The translations under genes and the position numbers were made by a program. The notes beneath the pieces were generated by a model. The model was not told where the DNA came from. It made no database searches and saw nothing but the letters and a program-made list of their open reading frames with translations. This document shows, in pieces, positions 49,001 through 52,620 of a DNA stretch of 64,000 bases (within the stretch, counting starts at the first letter, position 1; each line of letters starts with the position of its first letter). The stretch covers positions 34,221,478-34,285,477 of the forward strand of contig JAJKFL010000006.1 in the NCBI GenBank assembly GCA_021186555.1, given 5' to 3'. Source of the DNA: Reticulitermes speratus (Eukaryota; Arthropoda; Insecta; Blattodea; Rhinotermitidae).

Positions 49001-49810
49001 TAGATAAACTCACTGATGAGCTCTGCGAGATTGACCATGACTGGGAGCGGAGTGCTACAGCAAAGATGAGTGTTATGGCATCCATGAAGCCTTATCATGA
49101 AATTTTGATAGATAGAAAGAAAGAAGAAATCACGACAGTCCACACTGCACGCTTTCTTTAAAAAACGTGACGATCCTCAACCAGGGACTTCATCAGAGAA
49201 CTAACGCTGCTTCATTACGCCATTGCCGGTTGTAAGTGTACAAAATATATTTTTTAAATTCCCTTTATTATATTTACATTATTTCAGAGCTTTAAATGCA
49301 ATGCCATTATATTACTCGTCAATGTTTGGGTGCCGGGAACGCATGTCATTGACTTCCCATTGATTTACATTATAAAATTGTTTCAACATACGCCGATTCC
49401 GATTACGCCAGTTCGTCCAGGAACACATCCCAGGGCGTAAATCGAGGGCTACCTGTGCTACAATTGTACCTCAAAATTGGAACTGATTTCTGTGACTTCA
49501 CATCCTAAGTAATATACATTTAAGCACGAACCAGTATGTGTAGCTACTGAAAGATCAGTATATCATAAAAGTAAGTTTCCATGCAGGTATTCGTGATCTG
49601 AAGACGATTAGCCCAAATTCCACATTGACGGAGCTGGGTTTGGACTCCATGACAGCTGTGGAGATTGAGGAGTCCCTTGAGAGAGAGTTTGAAGTATATC
49701 TCATGCCACAGGAGATCCGAGGTCTAACATTTGGACATCTCAAAGAGATGGATGCAAAGAGGCTGGAAACTAAGGTGGAAGAACAGCTGTCACAAGACAT
49801 GAAGGGATGA
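691..49810 (+). CDS. FASN-like: Fatty-acid-synthase-type megasynthase without thioesterase, 27 exons, 5' end outside window
   Basis: Joined exons: 691-929, 2228-2458, 3329-3526, 4016-4147, 5297-5527, 6190-6379, 7463-7692, 8827-9131, 10142-10286, 11356-11472, 13273-13381, 16036-16293, 16907-17092, 19841-20154, 20432-20728, 22337-22527, 23071-23310, 23639-23759, 29844-30020, 33162-33341, 33948-34143, 37427-37607, 40658-40803, 42044-42291, 44957-45281, 46403-46558, 49587-49810. All splice sites are AG/GT and phases agree, giving about 1,855 visible residues. Numbering the first, split Ala codon as 1: KS part 1-235, MAT 268-580, DH 600-860, degenerate methyltransferase 860-1060, pseudo-KR/linker 1060-1180, ER 1200-1490, KR 1530-1760, ACP 1783-1845. 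Animal FAS is a cytosolic dimer that builds acyl chains from malonyl-CoA with NADPH. Catalytic residues are kept in KS (two His, Lys), DH (His, Asp), KR (Ser, Tyr) and ACP (Ser). MAT is altered, and translation stops after the ACP, so no thioesterase is encoded. Product is probably an unusual or transferred acyl chain (inference). Confidence 0.93.
1405..1617. mobile_element. Short element with terminal inverted repeats (MITE-like) in intron 1
   Basis: The left end acagagtgattcatatagaa and the right end, read in reverse complement as acagagtgattcatacggaa, are near-perfect inverted repeats of about 28 bases. They enclose about 155 bases with no coding capacity. Family not assigned; a TA next to each end is possible as target duplication. 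Confidence 0.6.
1919..1985. repeat. Relic related to the fold-back family at 62457
   Basis: Contains agtcttcttggatatg followed by a stretch with cccagaagtctcacatctt. These words resemble the outer arms of the fold-back element at 62457-62722 (aagtcttttgggatatgatg). Too decayed for firm boundaries. Confidence 0.35.
2228..2458 (+). CDS. FAS-like exon 2: ketosynthase, Lys and second catalytic His
   Basis: Phase 0 at both ends, 77 codons, acceptor TTGCAG, donor GTGAAT. It starts VGDAEELKAI, where most FAS have VGDP, and contains KSNMGHPEPASG with the conserved Lys and the second KS His. The end NGQLK joins VVTEKVPW of the next exon, which is the usual KS order. Confidence 0.93.
3329..3526 (+). 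CDS. FAS-like exon 3: ketosynthase C-terminal core
   Basis: Phase 0, 66 codons, acceptor TGTAG, donor GTAAGT. Contains the glycine-rich GINSLGFGGTNAHIVLQ signature that closes the KS fold, followed by the linker of KS to MAT ending VILKD. Confidence 0.93.
4016..4147 (+). CDS. FAS-like exon 4: KS-MAT linker
   Basis: Phase 0, 44 codons, acceptor TGCAG, donor GTAAGT. Peptide starts FESRPVDAEFVRLIHDLQ and ends DMRSIK. It matches the short linker region of animal FAS between KS and acyltransferase. Too short for a 60-residue ORF, but framed by good splice sites and in phase with both neighbours. Confidence 0.88.
4763..4784. repeat. Poly(G) run of 22
   Basis: Uninterrupted G tract in a purine-rich stretch of intron 4. 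Simple-sequence repeat. Confidence 0.9.
5297..5527 (+). CDS. FAS-like exon 5: start of malonyl/acetyltransferase
   Basis: Phase 0, 77 codons, acceptor TTCAG, donor GTATGT. Contains RPVWFVFTGVGSQWPGMG, the classic start of the MAT domain in animal FAS, and ends FVGIAACQ just ahead of the active-site exon. Confidence 0.94.
6190..6379 (+). CDS. FAS-like exon 6: MAT active-site exon with altered motif
   Basis: Acceptor TGTAG, donor GTAAGT, 63 codons plus one base. The nucleophile Ser (codon 6250-6252) sits in GLSLGD. Animal MAT domains normally have GHSLGE, so His is Leu here (6247-6249) and Glu is Asp (6259-6261). The Arg of the usual AAYxRG segment, which binds the malonyl carboxylate in mammalian FAS, is Cys here (TGT 6325-6327). 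The frame is clean, so this is not a decayed exon. Confidence 0.93.
7027..7065. repeat. (GAAA)n microsatellite
   Basis: About nine GAAA units in intron 6. Confidence 0.9.
7463..7692 (+). CDS. FAS-like exon 7: MAT, catalytic His
   Basis: Phase 1 entry and phase 0 exit; acceptor TGCAG, donor GTAAAG. Starts with GLGARQAKKL and contains VSGP-like FCILSGPAESMKKF and the NIAYHSKY segment. Its His (codon 7639-7641) is the general base of the acyltransferase. Ends LLKYLKQ. Confidence 0.93.
8827..9131 (+). CDS. FAS-like exon 8: MAT C-terminal part
   Basis: Acceptor TGCAG, donor GTGAGT, 101 codons plus two bases. Contains LSAEYLTNNLLNVVHFEDA and AIEIAPHGLLQTIL, both typical of the end of the MAT domain in animal FAS. 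The split last codon (AA plus A) is Lys of LGKLYQLG. Confidence 0.93.
10142..10286 (+). CDS. FAS-like exon 9: MAT-DH boundary
   Basis: Acceptor GACAG, donor GTAACT; one base completes the split Lys codon, then 48 codons. The peptide includes LYPLVQYPVSRGTPMISPLV followed by RWEHSEDW, the conserved segment just before the dehydratase domain. An AG a little upstream (10090) gives the wrong phase, which is why this start was chosen. Confidence 0.9.
11356..11472 (+). CDS. FAS-like exon 10: dehydratase, catalytic His
   Basis: Phase 0, 39 codons, acceptor TACAG, donor GTGAGT. GHTIDGRNLFPAAGYL carries the HxxxGxxxxP motif of the DH hot-dog fold, with the catalytic His codon at 11428-11430. Confidence 0.92.
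12090..12940 (+). mobile_element. 3' end of a non-LTR retrotransposon with (AATAC)n tail
   Basis: The frame 11958-12398 reads RYGIIFFFGGWGSNSIKVF and MQKRVLRIISGLGKQESCRQ, then continues after a stop in 12402-12629. This is the C-terminal region after the reverse transcriptase of jockey-like LINEs. The related element on the minus strand at 60225-61665 has RIQKRIIRIMNGLRPSDSCR. The element ends in a pentanucleotide tail (12903-12940), typical for target-primed insertion. 5' truncated and broken by stops. Confidence 0.72.
13273..13381 (+). CDS. FAS-like exon 11: dehydratase first hot-dog
   Basis: Acceptor TGCAG, donor GTATGT, 36 codons plus one base. ELVWKSVGLMVGQTY and VVFEDVLFHRATTIPKE match the DH segment following the active-site loop. 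Short exon supported by phase and by family order. Confidence 0.9.
13427..13491. repeat. (GT)n-rich and poly(G) simple repeat
   Basis: Alternating GT/GC dinucleotides followed by a run of 12 G in intron 11. Confidence 0.85.
13580..14720 (-). mobile_element. Decayed mariner-type transposon
   Basis: On the minus strand, broken frames give VTGDKTWVHHYEPYSKRQS (first catalytic Asp), LLHNNVRLHS (normally LHDNARPH) and HPPYNPDLGPLDYHMF (normally YSPDLAP). These are the DD34D landmarks of mariner transposases. There are many stops and shifts. The ends are approximate because I could not match inverted repeats. It lies in FAS intron 11, antisense. Confidence 0.75.
15180..15962 (+). mobile_element. 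Fragment of non-LTR retrotransposon, region before and at the start of the reverse transcriptase
   Basis: Frames read FYMKYCKMLNKVIRGAKR, then VNKETGKVCSSEQMPSL, then QEDAVLFLKEFFPGNFHG. They end in VIVLYKRGC and YYRPISFLMVFLKYLGR, which decay from the LYKKG and NYRPISLL motifs at the front of LINE reverse transcriptases. Broken by frameshifts; truncated at both ends; intron 11. Confidence 0.68.
16036..16293 (+). CDS. FAS-like exon 12: dehydratase, second hot-dog start
   Basis: Acceptor TACAG, donor GTGAGT; phase 1 at both ends. Reads from GNLQFTVAVQKASGKFEVVE to LRLCGYEYQGLFRSLVCADL. The RLCGYEYQGLF stretch is typical of the second DH half of animal FAS. Confidence 0.92.
16495..16640 (+). 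mobile_element. Small LINE C-terminal relic
   Basis: Broken reading resembles [10 protein letters not shown]..., [13 protein letters not shown] of the LINE at 54404-55590: agatgggttgagcatatagc and aggtgggaagataaaattta correspond to those two blocks. Heavily mutated; in intron 12. Confidence 0.55.
16907..17092 (+). CDS. FAS-like exon 13: dehydratase, catalytic Asp
   Basis: Acceptor TGTAG, donor GTGAGT; phase 1 at both ends. GKVYWRDNWATFLDGLLQM aligns with the W-x-F-x-D-x-x-LQM segment that carries the second DH catalytic residue (Asp), which is present here. Confidence 0.92.
17540..17890 (+). mobile_element. LINE C-terminal relic, same family as 54404-55590
   Basis: Translated pieces correspond to [39 protein letters not shown] and [15 protein letters not shown] of the better copy at 54404. 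Many substitutions and small gaps; in intron 13. Confidence 0.6.
19841..20154 (+). CDS. FAS-like exon 14: degenerate methyltransferase region
   Basis: Acceptor GACAG, donor GTAACA; two bases complete a split Val codon, then 104 codons. Contains RGLETGAIAQQKF, LVLEKYVFTPYVEP and VKVVEVHNQG. It matches the non-catalytic methyltransferase-like insert of animal FAS. No glycine-rich S-adenosylmethionine-binding loop is visible. Confidence 0.9.
20432..20728 (+). CDS. FAS-like exon 15: degenerate methyltransferase region
   Basis: Phase 0, 99 codons, acceptor TATAG, donor GTGATG. Contains VVIASNMLLHRELLETAAS and LADGGCILARE, the tail of a Rossmann-like methyltransferase fold. It appears shorter than the mammalian region. 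Ends LLLLRK. Confidence 0.9.
21249..21604. repeat. Pair of about 43-bp direct repeats 313 bp apart
   Basis: Copies at 21249-21293 and 21562-21604 share cgccagagatataa and atccacggta. A stretch agtggtagcagaac after the first copy recalls a retrotransposon primer-binding site, and the sequence before it has an AATAAA-like end, so an LTR remnant is possible. Not assigned. Confidence 0.35.
22337..22527 (+). CDS. FAS-like exon 16: pseudo-ketoreductase / linker
   Basis: Acceptor GGCAG, donor GTCAGA, 63 codons plus two bases. The peptide contains PLSGIVGLVNCICKES, matching the conserved SGIVGLVNCLR segment of the structural half of the KR in animal FAS. Confidence 0.92.
23071..23310 (+). CDS. FAS-like exon 17: pseudo-KR to ER linker
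   Basis: Acceptor TTCAG, donor GTGTGG; one base completes a split Arg, 79 codons, two bases carried on. Contains LNKDLVMNIYSDGRWGSYRH and PGDLSSFKW, both hallmarks of this region in animal FAS. Confidence 0.92.
23639..23759 (+). CDS. FAS-like exon 18: start of enoylreductase
   Basis: Acceptor TACAG, donor GTGAGA; one base completes a split Ser codon, then 40 codons. VHVYYSALNFRDVMTATG is the standard ER opening of animal FAS (YYxSLNFRDVMLATG type). An ORF search with a 60-residue cut-off misses it. Confidence 0.9.
25141..25611 (+). pseudogene. MADF-type DNA-binding protein of Harbinger copy 1, internally deleted
   Basis: ATG at 25141 (MSSEQTLAFIEVYRSHSALW). After about 50 residues the frame jumps to what looks like the C-terminal part of the same protein (SQIRKLNQRNQAIAKNRIQN, then a Ser-rich end). 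It then runs into the start of copy 2. Copy 2 keeps the middle that is missing here, which points to an internal deletion. Confidence 0.6.
25731..26129 (+). CDS. MADF/Myb-like DNA-binding ORF of Harbinger copy 2
   Basis: I place the start at ATG 25731 (MASEQTLLFIEDDSSHSALW), matching copy 1, not at the earlier in-frame ATG; 132 residues. The motif ALWDITDKDYTNKLKR, a KIKSLRSYFSREHQK basic helix and NPSWFAYRSMLFVLD fit a MADF domain. These second proteins help the Harbinger transposase reach the nucleus and DNA (family knowledge). The C-terminal part seen in copy 1 is absent. Confidence 0.65.
   Translation: MASEQTLLFIEDDSSHSALWDITDKDYTNKLKRTDAYTVLATKYGMTVKGVKNKIKSLRSYFSREHQKVTERKSGAGGEDKTNPSWFAYRSMLFVLDSVTSRTTKDSQYCTGICEENSEVDTDKYCLTNVIN
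26152..26667 (-). pseudogene. HARBI1-like Harbinger transposase, N-terminal exon only
   Basis: The minus-strand frame starts at 26667 or at the Met at 26583 (MDVTDAAML). It contains RNFGILRELELNENVLFKNF, MILGMVEPKIEKQNTRFREA and LAITLRYLATGDSFTSLMYL, the standard N-terminal block of HARBI1-type transposases, then VSKQFISSMLPGVLKAI. A good donor (GTAAGG) follows codon CAAG at 26152, as in intron-containing members. The DDE catalytic exon is not present before the other end. Confidence 0.75.
26839..27795 (+). pseudogene. Broken mariner transposase
   Basis: Pieces in order: ECPADCEIRSVI, NARNVKPADIHHQIYEVYGE, SGRPSVV (helix-turn-helix region), a gap after DTVSKVMGS where the middle is deleted, VTGDQTWVSH (first Asp), LLHDNARPHTAAQ (second Asp), YSPDLAPGDFHLF (third Asp), end KCLNNGGNYVEK with TAG at 27793-27795. 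A 17-base C run (27562-27578) precedes the third Asp motif. Frameshifts and the deletion make it inactive. Confidence 0.82.
27971..28262 (+). mobile_element. tRNA-derived SINE (family A)
   Basis: The head gagccggcatagtgtagtca ... ggttcaaatcccagc has A-box-like and B-box-like promoter words of a tRNA. It is followed by a body ending in a pyrimidine/AC-rich tail (acaactttacctttacc). Truncated or interrupted copies of the same family lie at 41449-41625 and, reversed, at 56438-57110. In FAS intron 18. Confidence 0.72.
28880..29570 (+). mobile_element. Decayed mariner relic
   Basis: LDAKLGKRASETYEMLRTAFGNNAMGRTQ matches the N-terminal DNA-binding part of mariner transposases, and LATKKLAVFRHPPYSPDLAP the third catalytic Asp block, followed by a C-terminal tail ending NCFEGDYNDQ. 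The middle, with the first two Asp motifs, is lost. In FAS intron 18, close to exon 19. Confidence 0.75.
29844..30020 (+). CDS. FAS-like exon 19: enoylreductase
   Basis: Phase 0, 59 codons, acceptor TGTAG, donor GTGAGT. Contains GMEFSGCNQKGQRVMGL and WTLEDAATVPMGYGT, which match the ER substrate-binding half. It follows the largest intron (6.1 kb), which holds the nested mariner. Confidence 0.93.
30369..30543. mobile_element. 175-bp Tigger-like MITE, copy 1
   Basis: Ends cagtagaaccctgttaagaa and, reversed, cagtagaagccggataagaa; TA on both sides (30367-30368, 30544-30545). No coding capacity. A second copy of exactly 175 bp in reverse orientation is at 59684-59858. The CAGTNNAACC end resembles the Tigger element at 42726. 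Confidence 0.8.
32045..32345 (-). repeat. Possible tRNA-derived SINE
   Basis: On the minus strand, gtgttcagttcctggcaagg could be a B-box, and the body shares words such as gtgactttaccttggcaag with other repeats. No clear A-box or target duplication; weak call. Confidence 0.3.
33162..33341 (+). CDS. FAS-like exon 20: enoylreductase NADPH-binding loop
   Basis: Phase 0, 60 codons. Acceptor GGCAG lies inside a longer open frame and is chosen because AYYALVM joins GYGT of the previous exon exactly as in other FAS. HTGSGSVGQAAINICL is the glycine-rich NADPH loop; TVYTTVGTEEKRDF follows. Donor GTATTT. Confidence 0.93.
33948..34143 (+). CDS. FAS-like exon 21: enoylreductase
   Basis: Acceptor CCCAG, donor GTATGA, 65 codons plus one base. 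GVDLVLNTLSAEKLQASV keeps the conserved Lys. The next motif reads FLEIARLGLAN, where animal FAS usually has FLEIGKFDLS, so the Asp is Gly (GGC 34122-34124). Confidence 0.93.
35118..35155 (+). ncRNA. Decayed hammerhead-ribozyme-like motif
   Basis: TTGAAGA (core, first C lost), one unpaired T, stem II GGGAC/GTCCC with a 9-base loop, then GAAAC and ATC. The layout matches the complete motif at 56584-56625, including the extra T. The first core base and the stem III base are changed, so activity is unlikely. Confidence 0.4.
35486..35900. repeat. Minisatellite of about 81-bp units, about five copies
   Basis: Successive units carry versions of aatgtgagttttgtttaaac, then ctgctaatgcaccttg, then taaatacaagagtgcactgc and atgaagttttagcttacagt. 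Units at roughly 35486, 35560, 35640, 35721 and 35802, 75-90 % alike by eye. In FAS intron 21. Confidence 0.75.
36818..37083 (-). mobile_element. tRNA-derived SINE (family B)
   Basis: On the minus strand the head reads agtagccgtgcggtctaagg (A-box region) and gtgggttcgaattccgc (B-box). The body ends before a poly(A) run (poly(T) on the + strand near 36818). Similar sequences ctacataatttt and ctatataatttt flank it and may be the target duplication. In FAS intron 21. Confidence 0.75.
37427..37607 (+). CDS. FAS-like exon 22: enoylreductase C-terminal part
   Basis: Acceptor TACAG, donor GTACAG; phase 1 in, phase 2 out. Contains LKETSFHGVMIDKVF and GVVRPLHRTVFANTEVEQAF, the ER end segment of animal FAS. 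Confidence 0.93.
38473..38501. repeat. (ACT)n microsatellite
   Basis: Trinucleotide run within a larger AC/AT-rich simple region, intron 22. Confidence 0.85.
38666..39975 (-). mobile_element. Decayed mariner-type transposon
   Basis: About 1,310 bp, a normal mariner length. Ends gggcaagtcagaaatgtttc and, reversed, aggtgagtcagaaagtaccc are inverted repeats beside TA. On the minus strand, broken frames give LLHDNARPHAQ (second Asp) and PDLAPLGYHL (third Asp). In FAS intron 22, antisense to the gene. Confidence 0.75.
40658..40803 (+). CDS. FAS-like exon 23: ER end and entry to KR
   Basis: Acceptor TGCAG, donor GTAATG; one base completes a split Arg, 48 codons, one base carried on. RYMAAGKHMGKVLVQIRPEE matches the last ER helix, and YFCNPSYTYIIAG leads into the KR Rossmann fold. 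Confidence 0.92.
41094..41330 (+). mobile_element. tRNA-derived SINE (family C)
   Basis: The head atggctcaaggagtttgtca has an A-box-like stretch and gcctgggtttgatcccagac a B-box. A body with cccctgtcactgtcattcca and an A-rich end follow. In FAS intron 23. Confidence 0.65.
41449..41625 (+). mobile_element. SINE family A, 5'-truncated copy
   Basis: Begins inside the body (ctttggggcccatctagcct) and ends ggcaacttcacctttta. Both blocks recur in the copies at 27971 and 56438-57110. In FAS intron 23. Confidence 0.68.
42044..42291 (+). CDS. FAS-like exon 24: ketoreductase NADPH-binding region
   Basis: Acceptor CTGAAG, which has a poor pyrimidine tract, and donor GTGAGT. GGLGGFGLELADWLVLRGAR is the KR NADPH loop; LVLSSRSGVRTGYQ and FNLAM follow in the usual order. 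Confidence 0.93.
42500..42538 (+). ncRNA. Decayed hammerhead-ribozyme-like motif
   Basis: Core CTGAAGA (42500-42506), one unpaired T, stem II GGTC/GGCC with a 9-base loop, then AAAAC where GAAAC is expected, then ATGTA and GGAGT. The last block can pair with TTTCC ahead of the core. The G-to-A change in the core should stop cleavage. In FAS intron 24. Confidence 0.45.
42587..42692. repeat. Long near-perfect hairpin, 42-base arms
   Basis: Arms 42587-42628 and 42651-42692 are reverse complements with only a few differences; the 22-base loop holds accgaaacgtcggt. Sits between exon 24 and the Tigger element. The transcript would fold into a long stem. Confidence 0.85.
43271..43591 (+). pseudogene. 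Tigger transposase, N-terminal DNA-binding part
   Basis: Starts MSQPKKQVRTLHERFKIVEE; KRVDIAKRLGLAPSTLNSIF is the psq-type helix-turn-helix. The frame ends at TGA 43589-43591 after RGKAR, while the next frame continues at once with MIAAQLNIEHF. Together they read as one transposase split by a single-base shift near 43584. Confidence 0.85.
43588..44805 (+). CDS. Tigger transposase, CENP-B-like domain and DDD catalytic core
   Basis: 405 residues. ASNGWIARFKDRHGLVYKKL is the second DNA-binding domain of CENP-B/Tigger proteins. Catalytic acids lie in YNADETGLFYN, LLFVDNCAAHPKD and LQPLDLGVIKCYK. The C-terminal part is acidic and ends FLSKK. Open to the usual family end, so only the upstream shift separates it from an intact gene. 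A host gene is unlikely because it is bounded by transposon ends. Confidence 0.88.
   Translation: MIAAQLNIEHFTASNGWIARFKDRHGLVYKKLVGESAAVDSESTEAWLERLPSLLESYERDIYNADETGLFYNVLPDRTLALNGESCHGGKNCKDRLTVLLCVNSDGTDKQVLIVIGKAPKPRCFKNVKKLPTKYHANNKAWMSTDIFSSFLRSLDASMGAQNRNILLFVDNCAAHPKDTSFLRNVKVIRYPAKCTRVLQPLDLGVIKCYKQLYRKCLVQTAVCLMDAGKDTKKKINVLEALHYTVAALQEVTQQTIENCFRKAGYVQGQSSGDSDVVLTNDDDDFRQDWEKFSGMNKDKFEDYVSVDSHVATCGVETVQELCVSLVASGSVEREEGEEEAGEPEVVPSFAETHEALMKVRSFFYAHSMSDSARESVLGLEKSYFELRSKVCSKQTSMKDFLSKK
44957..45281 (+). CDS. FAS-like exon 25: ketoreductase catalytic exon
   Basis: Acceptor TTCAG, donor GTAAGT, 108 codons plus one base. DRMLENQTEADF, FVVFSSVVSGHGNAGQTNYG and GLPGLAVQWGPVCDVG are diagnostic. 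Catalytic Ser (VFSSV) and Tyr (codon 45137-45139, YxxxN) are present, so the KR looks active. Confidence 0.94.
46403..46558 (+). CDS. FAS-like exon 26: KR-ACP linker
   Basis: Acceptor CACAG, donor GTATGT. Two bases complete a His codon started in exon 25, then 51 codons plus one base. Reads HGFAMQRIASCLEVLDGFLR and ends VDRVSHILG, the start of the ACP first helix region. Too short for the 60-residue cut-off; supported by phase and family order. Confidence 0.9.
47017..48065 (-). mobile_element. 3' relic of a non-LTR retrotransposon
   Basis: On the minus strand, decayed frames include KTTKHTYYWNVKNTKGERSF in one frame and LLKCEKYKRG in another, resembling the Cys/His-rich end of LINE ORF2 (H-L-L-x-C-x-x-Y). 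The element ends in an AAC trinucleotide run (gttgttgtt on the + strand, about 47021). In FAS intron 26. The clade is not clear. Confidence 0.5.
48467..49455 (+). mobile_element. Internally deleted Tigger/pogo element
   Basis: Terminal inverted repeats caggtagccctcgatttgcg and, reversed, caggtagccctcgatttacg; TA before the left end. 989 bp. Inside are only transposase C-terminal remnants: GLDEVTDEDVTEPLESHGQP, LSNEDLEELAAQLGQKEEEE (48748-48948), and then DLQRIFSDIDKLTDEL (48964-49161) and a shifted AFFKKRDDPQPGTSS end. A different Tigger subfamily from the one at 42726. In the last FAS intron, just before the ACP exon. Confidence 0.85.
49587..49810 (+). CDS. FAS-like exon 27: acyl carrier protein and stop codon
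   Basis: Acceptor TGCAG; two bases complete a Gly codon, then 73 codons and TGA at 49808-49810. ELGLDSMTAVEIEE carries the Ser (49646-49648) that takes the phosphopantetheine arm. The protein ends EEQLSQDMKG shortly after the last ACP helix, where ordinary animal FAS would continue into a thioesterase. Confidence 0.93.
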
Positions 49811-49850
49811 AGTGTTGGTAAAAGTTGCTTGACTAACCCTGTACCCATCA

Positions 49851-49856
49851 AATAAA
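49851..49856 (+). terminator. Polyadenylation signal AATAAA of the FAS-like gene
   Basis: AATAAA begins 40 bases after the TGA stop. It supports a true transcript end here with a very short 3' untranslated region, rather than further splicing to a thioesterase exon. Confidence 0.6.
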
Positions 49857-52490
49857 TGAATTGTAACTGTCACACACACATGTAAAGTCACATTGAAAAC
49901 AAAATCTGACAATGATACATCACATGTATTTTCCTTCAGACATATCCATCTGTAAAAAGAGATCATCACAAAATAGAACTAATAACTAAAAAAACTCAAG
50001 AAATTAGTTTCTGTAAATAAATACCGTACATGTAAGTTAATACATGTAACCTCAAACAGTCTAGGAAAGAACCCTGATATTGCATAAAAAGTTTTCATGA
50101 AACATGAAATTTTTAATGCACAAGAAAATAATTTGTACAGAACCCAAACCTGTACTATACTGTGCCTCTGTCATAATTTACATCTGTTTATCAAACAGAA
50201 AAGAAAATACAGTGTATGCTTCATATCTTTTGGGGGTTAATGGGATAAGTATTTCAATTGCTGTGTTAAAATGTCCAGTGGGGAATGTGGAATACTAAAT
50301 ACTGTTAAGTTAATTGTTATTGGAGACTAAATTATTGTGACAGCTACAGATCTTATCTTTGTACTTCAGTTATTTTCTTCGTTATCTATGTCATGGTTAT
50401 CACTGTGGCAATAATTAAAACCACAGCATAATCCTCATACCTCAAGTGGTAGATAAAGGTGGACTTGCTTGGATTTACTGAACATTTACAGAAATTACAT
50501 TTCTGTAAATGTTTTTTATAATCAATAACAGTAAGTAAATTAGCACACTATGCTCACATTATTTCTAAAAATATATTTTTATGGAAGCTTAGCATTGAAA
50601 TAATATAAAAGAAAATAAATAGAATAATAATAAAAACTAAAAAATAAAAATGTATAAGTTACAAAGTAAGAAAAGGAGAAGGTAACCTATGAGGCTTGAA
50701 CCAGTAACCTTCACACAAGAAGTCACATGCCTTAACCCCTGGACTACATGTCGACTCAGCGGTGACATGGTAGATACAAAATGTCAGTCCAGATTTTCTC
50801 TGCAATTTCTGAGTATTGGGTTGTACTGCTGGGTCATTTTGCCTTACAGCAGGAGTTCTTTATCCCCACCAAGTTTAAAAAGAATTAGTGAGGAATCAAT
50901 CATGCATGCCCCTTGTTAGTACCAAGGTACTGGTGATGGAACTTAATGCTGAAGTGTTTATGCTTTTATAAAAATAGCACAGTGTGTAAACTATATATGG
51001 TTCTGTGAGATTAAAGTTGTAAGCTGAAGTAAACACCACAAAAATGTATATAATGAATACTGTGTACCTTTACCTTTTTATTTGTCTGTATCAATAAAAG
51101 TGTAAAATTTCATGTTCTTGGTGCATTCACACACGCAATAAATTATTCTGTACAGGTCTCCAAAAATACTACTTAAATCTACTAGTCTTTTAACAAAATT
51201 TATTAGTCCATACATGTGTACTGAGACTAAGAACGTACTCATCACCAGTCTCCTTTTATTCAACTATGGTGAATGGGAAAGCACATTTCTGCATCTGCAG
51301 CTGTCATTCAACACAAATTACACAGTAATAGATCAAATGCACATTTCATTTGTCTGGTTACCATTCACATTGTTATAGAATTATTGTAACTTTTCACATT
51401 ACGCGGTGTATGTTACATACATCCTTCCTGAAGACCCTGACAAAAACCTAGATACCTAGCAGTTACTAAATTAGCCTTTGTTAGGATTCTACAACAGGAT
51501 ATATGATAGAGCAAGCAATCTTGATATAAACCACTGCAGGAATAGATTGAAATGATGTCTTTTACCTTTAGGTTATGTTTATGCTTTGTTTATAATTATG
51601 ACAATTCCAGAGAGATACACAGTCAAGTTAGAATGTCATTAATTGCAGCCAAATATTCAGACATCACAAATTATGGTTGTGATTACCACAATGACTATAG
51701 AGCAGCATAGTTCACCCACAGTTTTTACTGTAACATACAAAAAAAATCATCACTGGAAGCAAAAGTATAACTCCTTAAGGCATAAATACTGCAACACTTG
51801 CAACATCACATCCTTACTGCACAAGAGGTAAACAAAGCTTAGCTGGTTGTTCCCACTTCACCCATACCATGTGTCTCAGAGTACATTTTCTATCAGGCTT
51901 CCCCTGGGTAGTCTGGCCCTGAGGGAAGACTGGATTATTTACAGTCCGAAATTGACTAGACCATGCGGGGATCCAAACCACCAAGGGACTACTGGATGTG
52001 GATAAACAGATTGAAGATTCTGAAGTCATAGCTCAGTCATAATCGGCAGGTTTACACTGGTTAGTACCTTGTGCATCATCACTTATGTGAGTGCATGCAT
52101 GCGCCCACATGCATGTGTGTGTGTGGGGGGGGAGTGAAAACCAGTTTCTTCAACTGATTTTATTTCCACCTTCATGAAAAAGGGAGGCTTATTCTGATGG
52201 GTCCTCCATACCTCTCCCAACTCCATATCAATCAGCATCTGAACTTTTCTCATTTGATATTATAGAACTTCTACAGTTGGTACAGTGTTATTATGAATAA
52301 ACAACATTTCATATATAGATATACGAACCTCTATGTTCTTGCACCCACCGCAGGTACACTGAAGAAATTGTTTGCAGTAAGCAACTTGCTGTTTGTGTCA
52401 AACTTATATATAAGTATCTTACATGCTGTTATGCCTATCATTTAGAAAGTGACAGTTAAGCCTAATCCTGCTTGGATGAAGATAGTGATG
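49857..52490. other. 3' flank of the FAS-like gene, no gene seen
   Basis: AT-rich. A tRNA-like stretch on the minus strand near 50690-50760 (ggttcaagcct as B-box) and another near 51960-51985 (ggtttggatccccgc) may be SINE remnants. No thioesterase motifs, such as a G-x-S-x-G nucleophile elbow in an open frame, were found. Confidence 0.5.
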
Positions 52491-52620
52491 ATTGATATGA
52501 AGTAGTTGTTAATCCTCCATTTTATTTGTATTACAAACTGACAAGAACTGGGACTTAAATGTTTAATTCCATTTTTCTTATGTTTCTTGCCTTATAATGA
52601 AATTTAATCAGCTACACATA

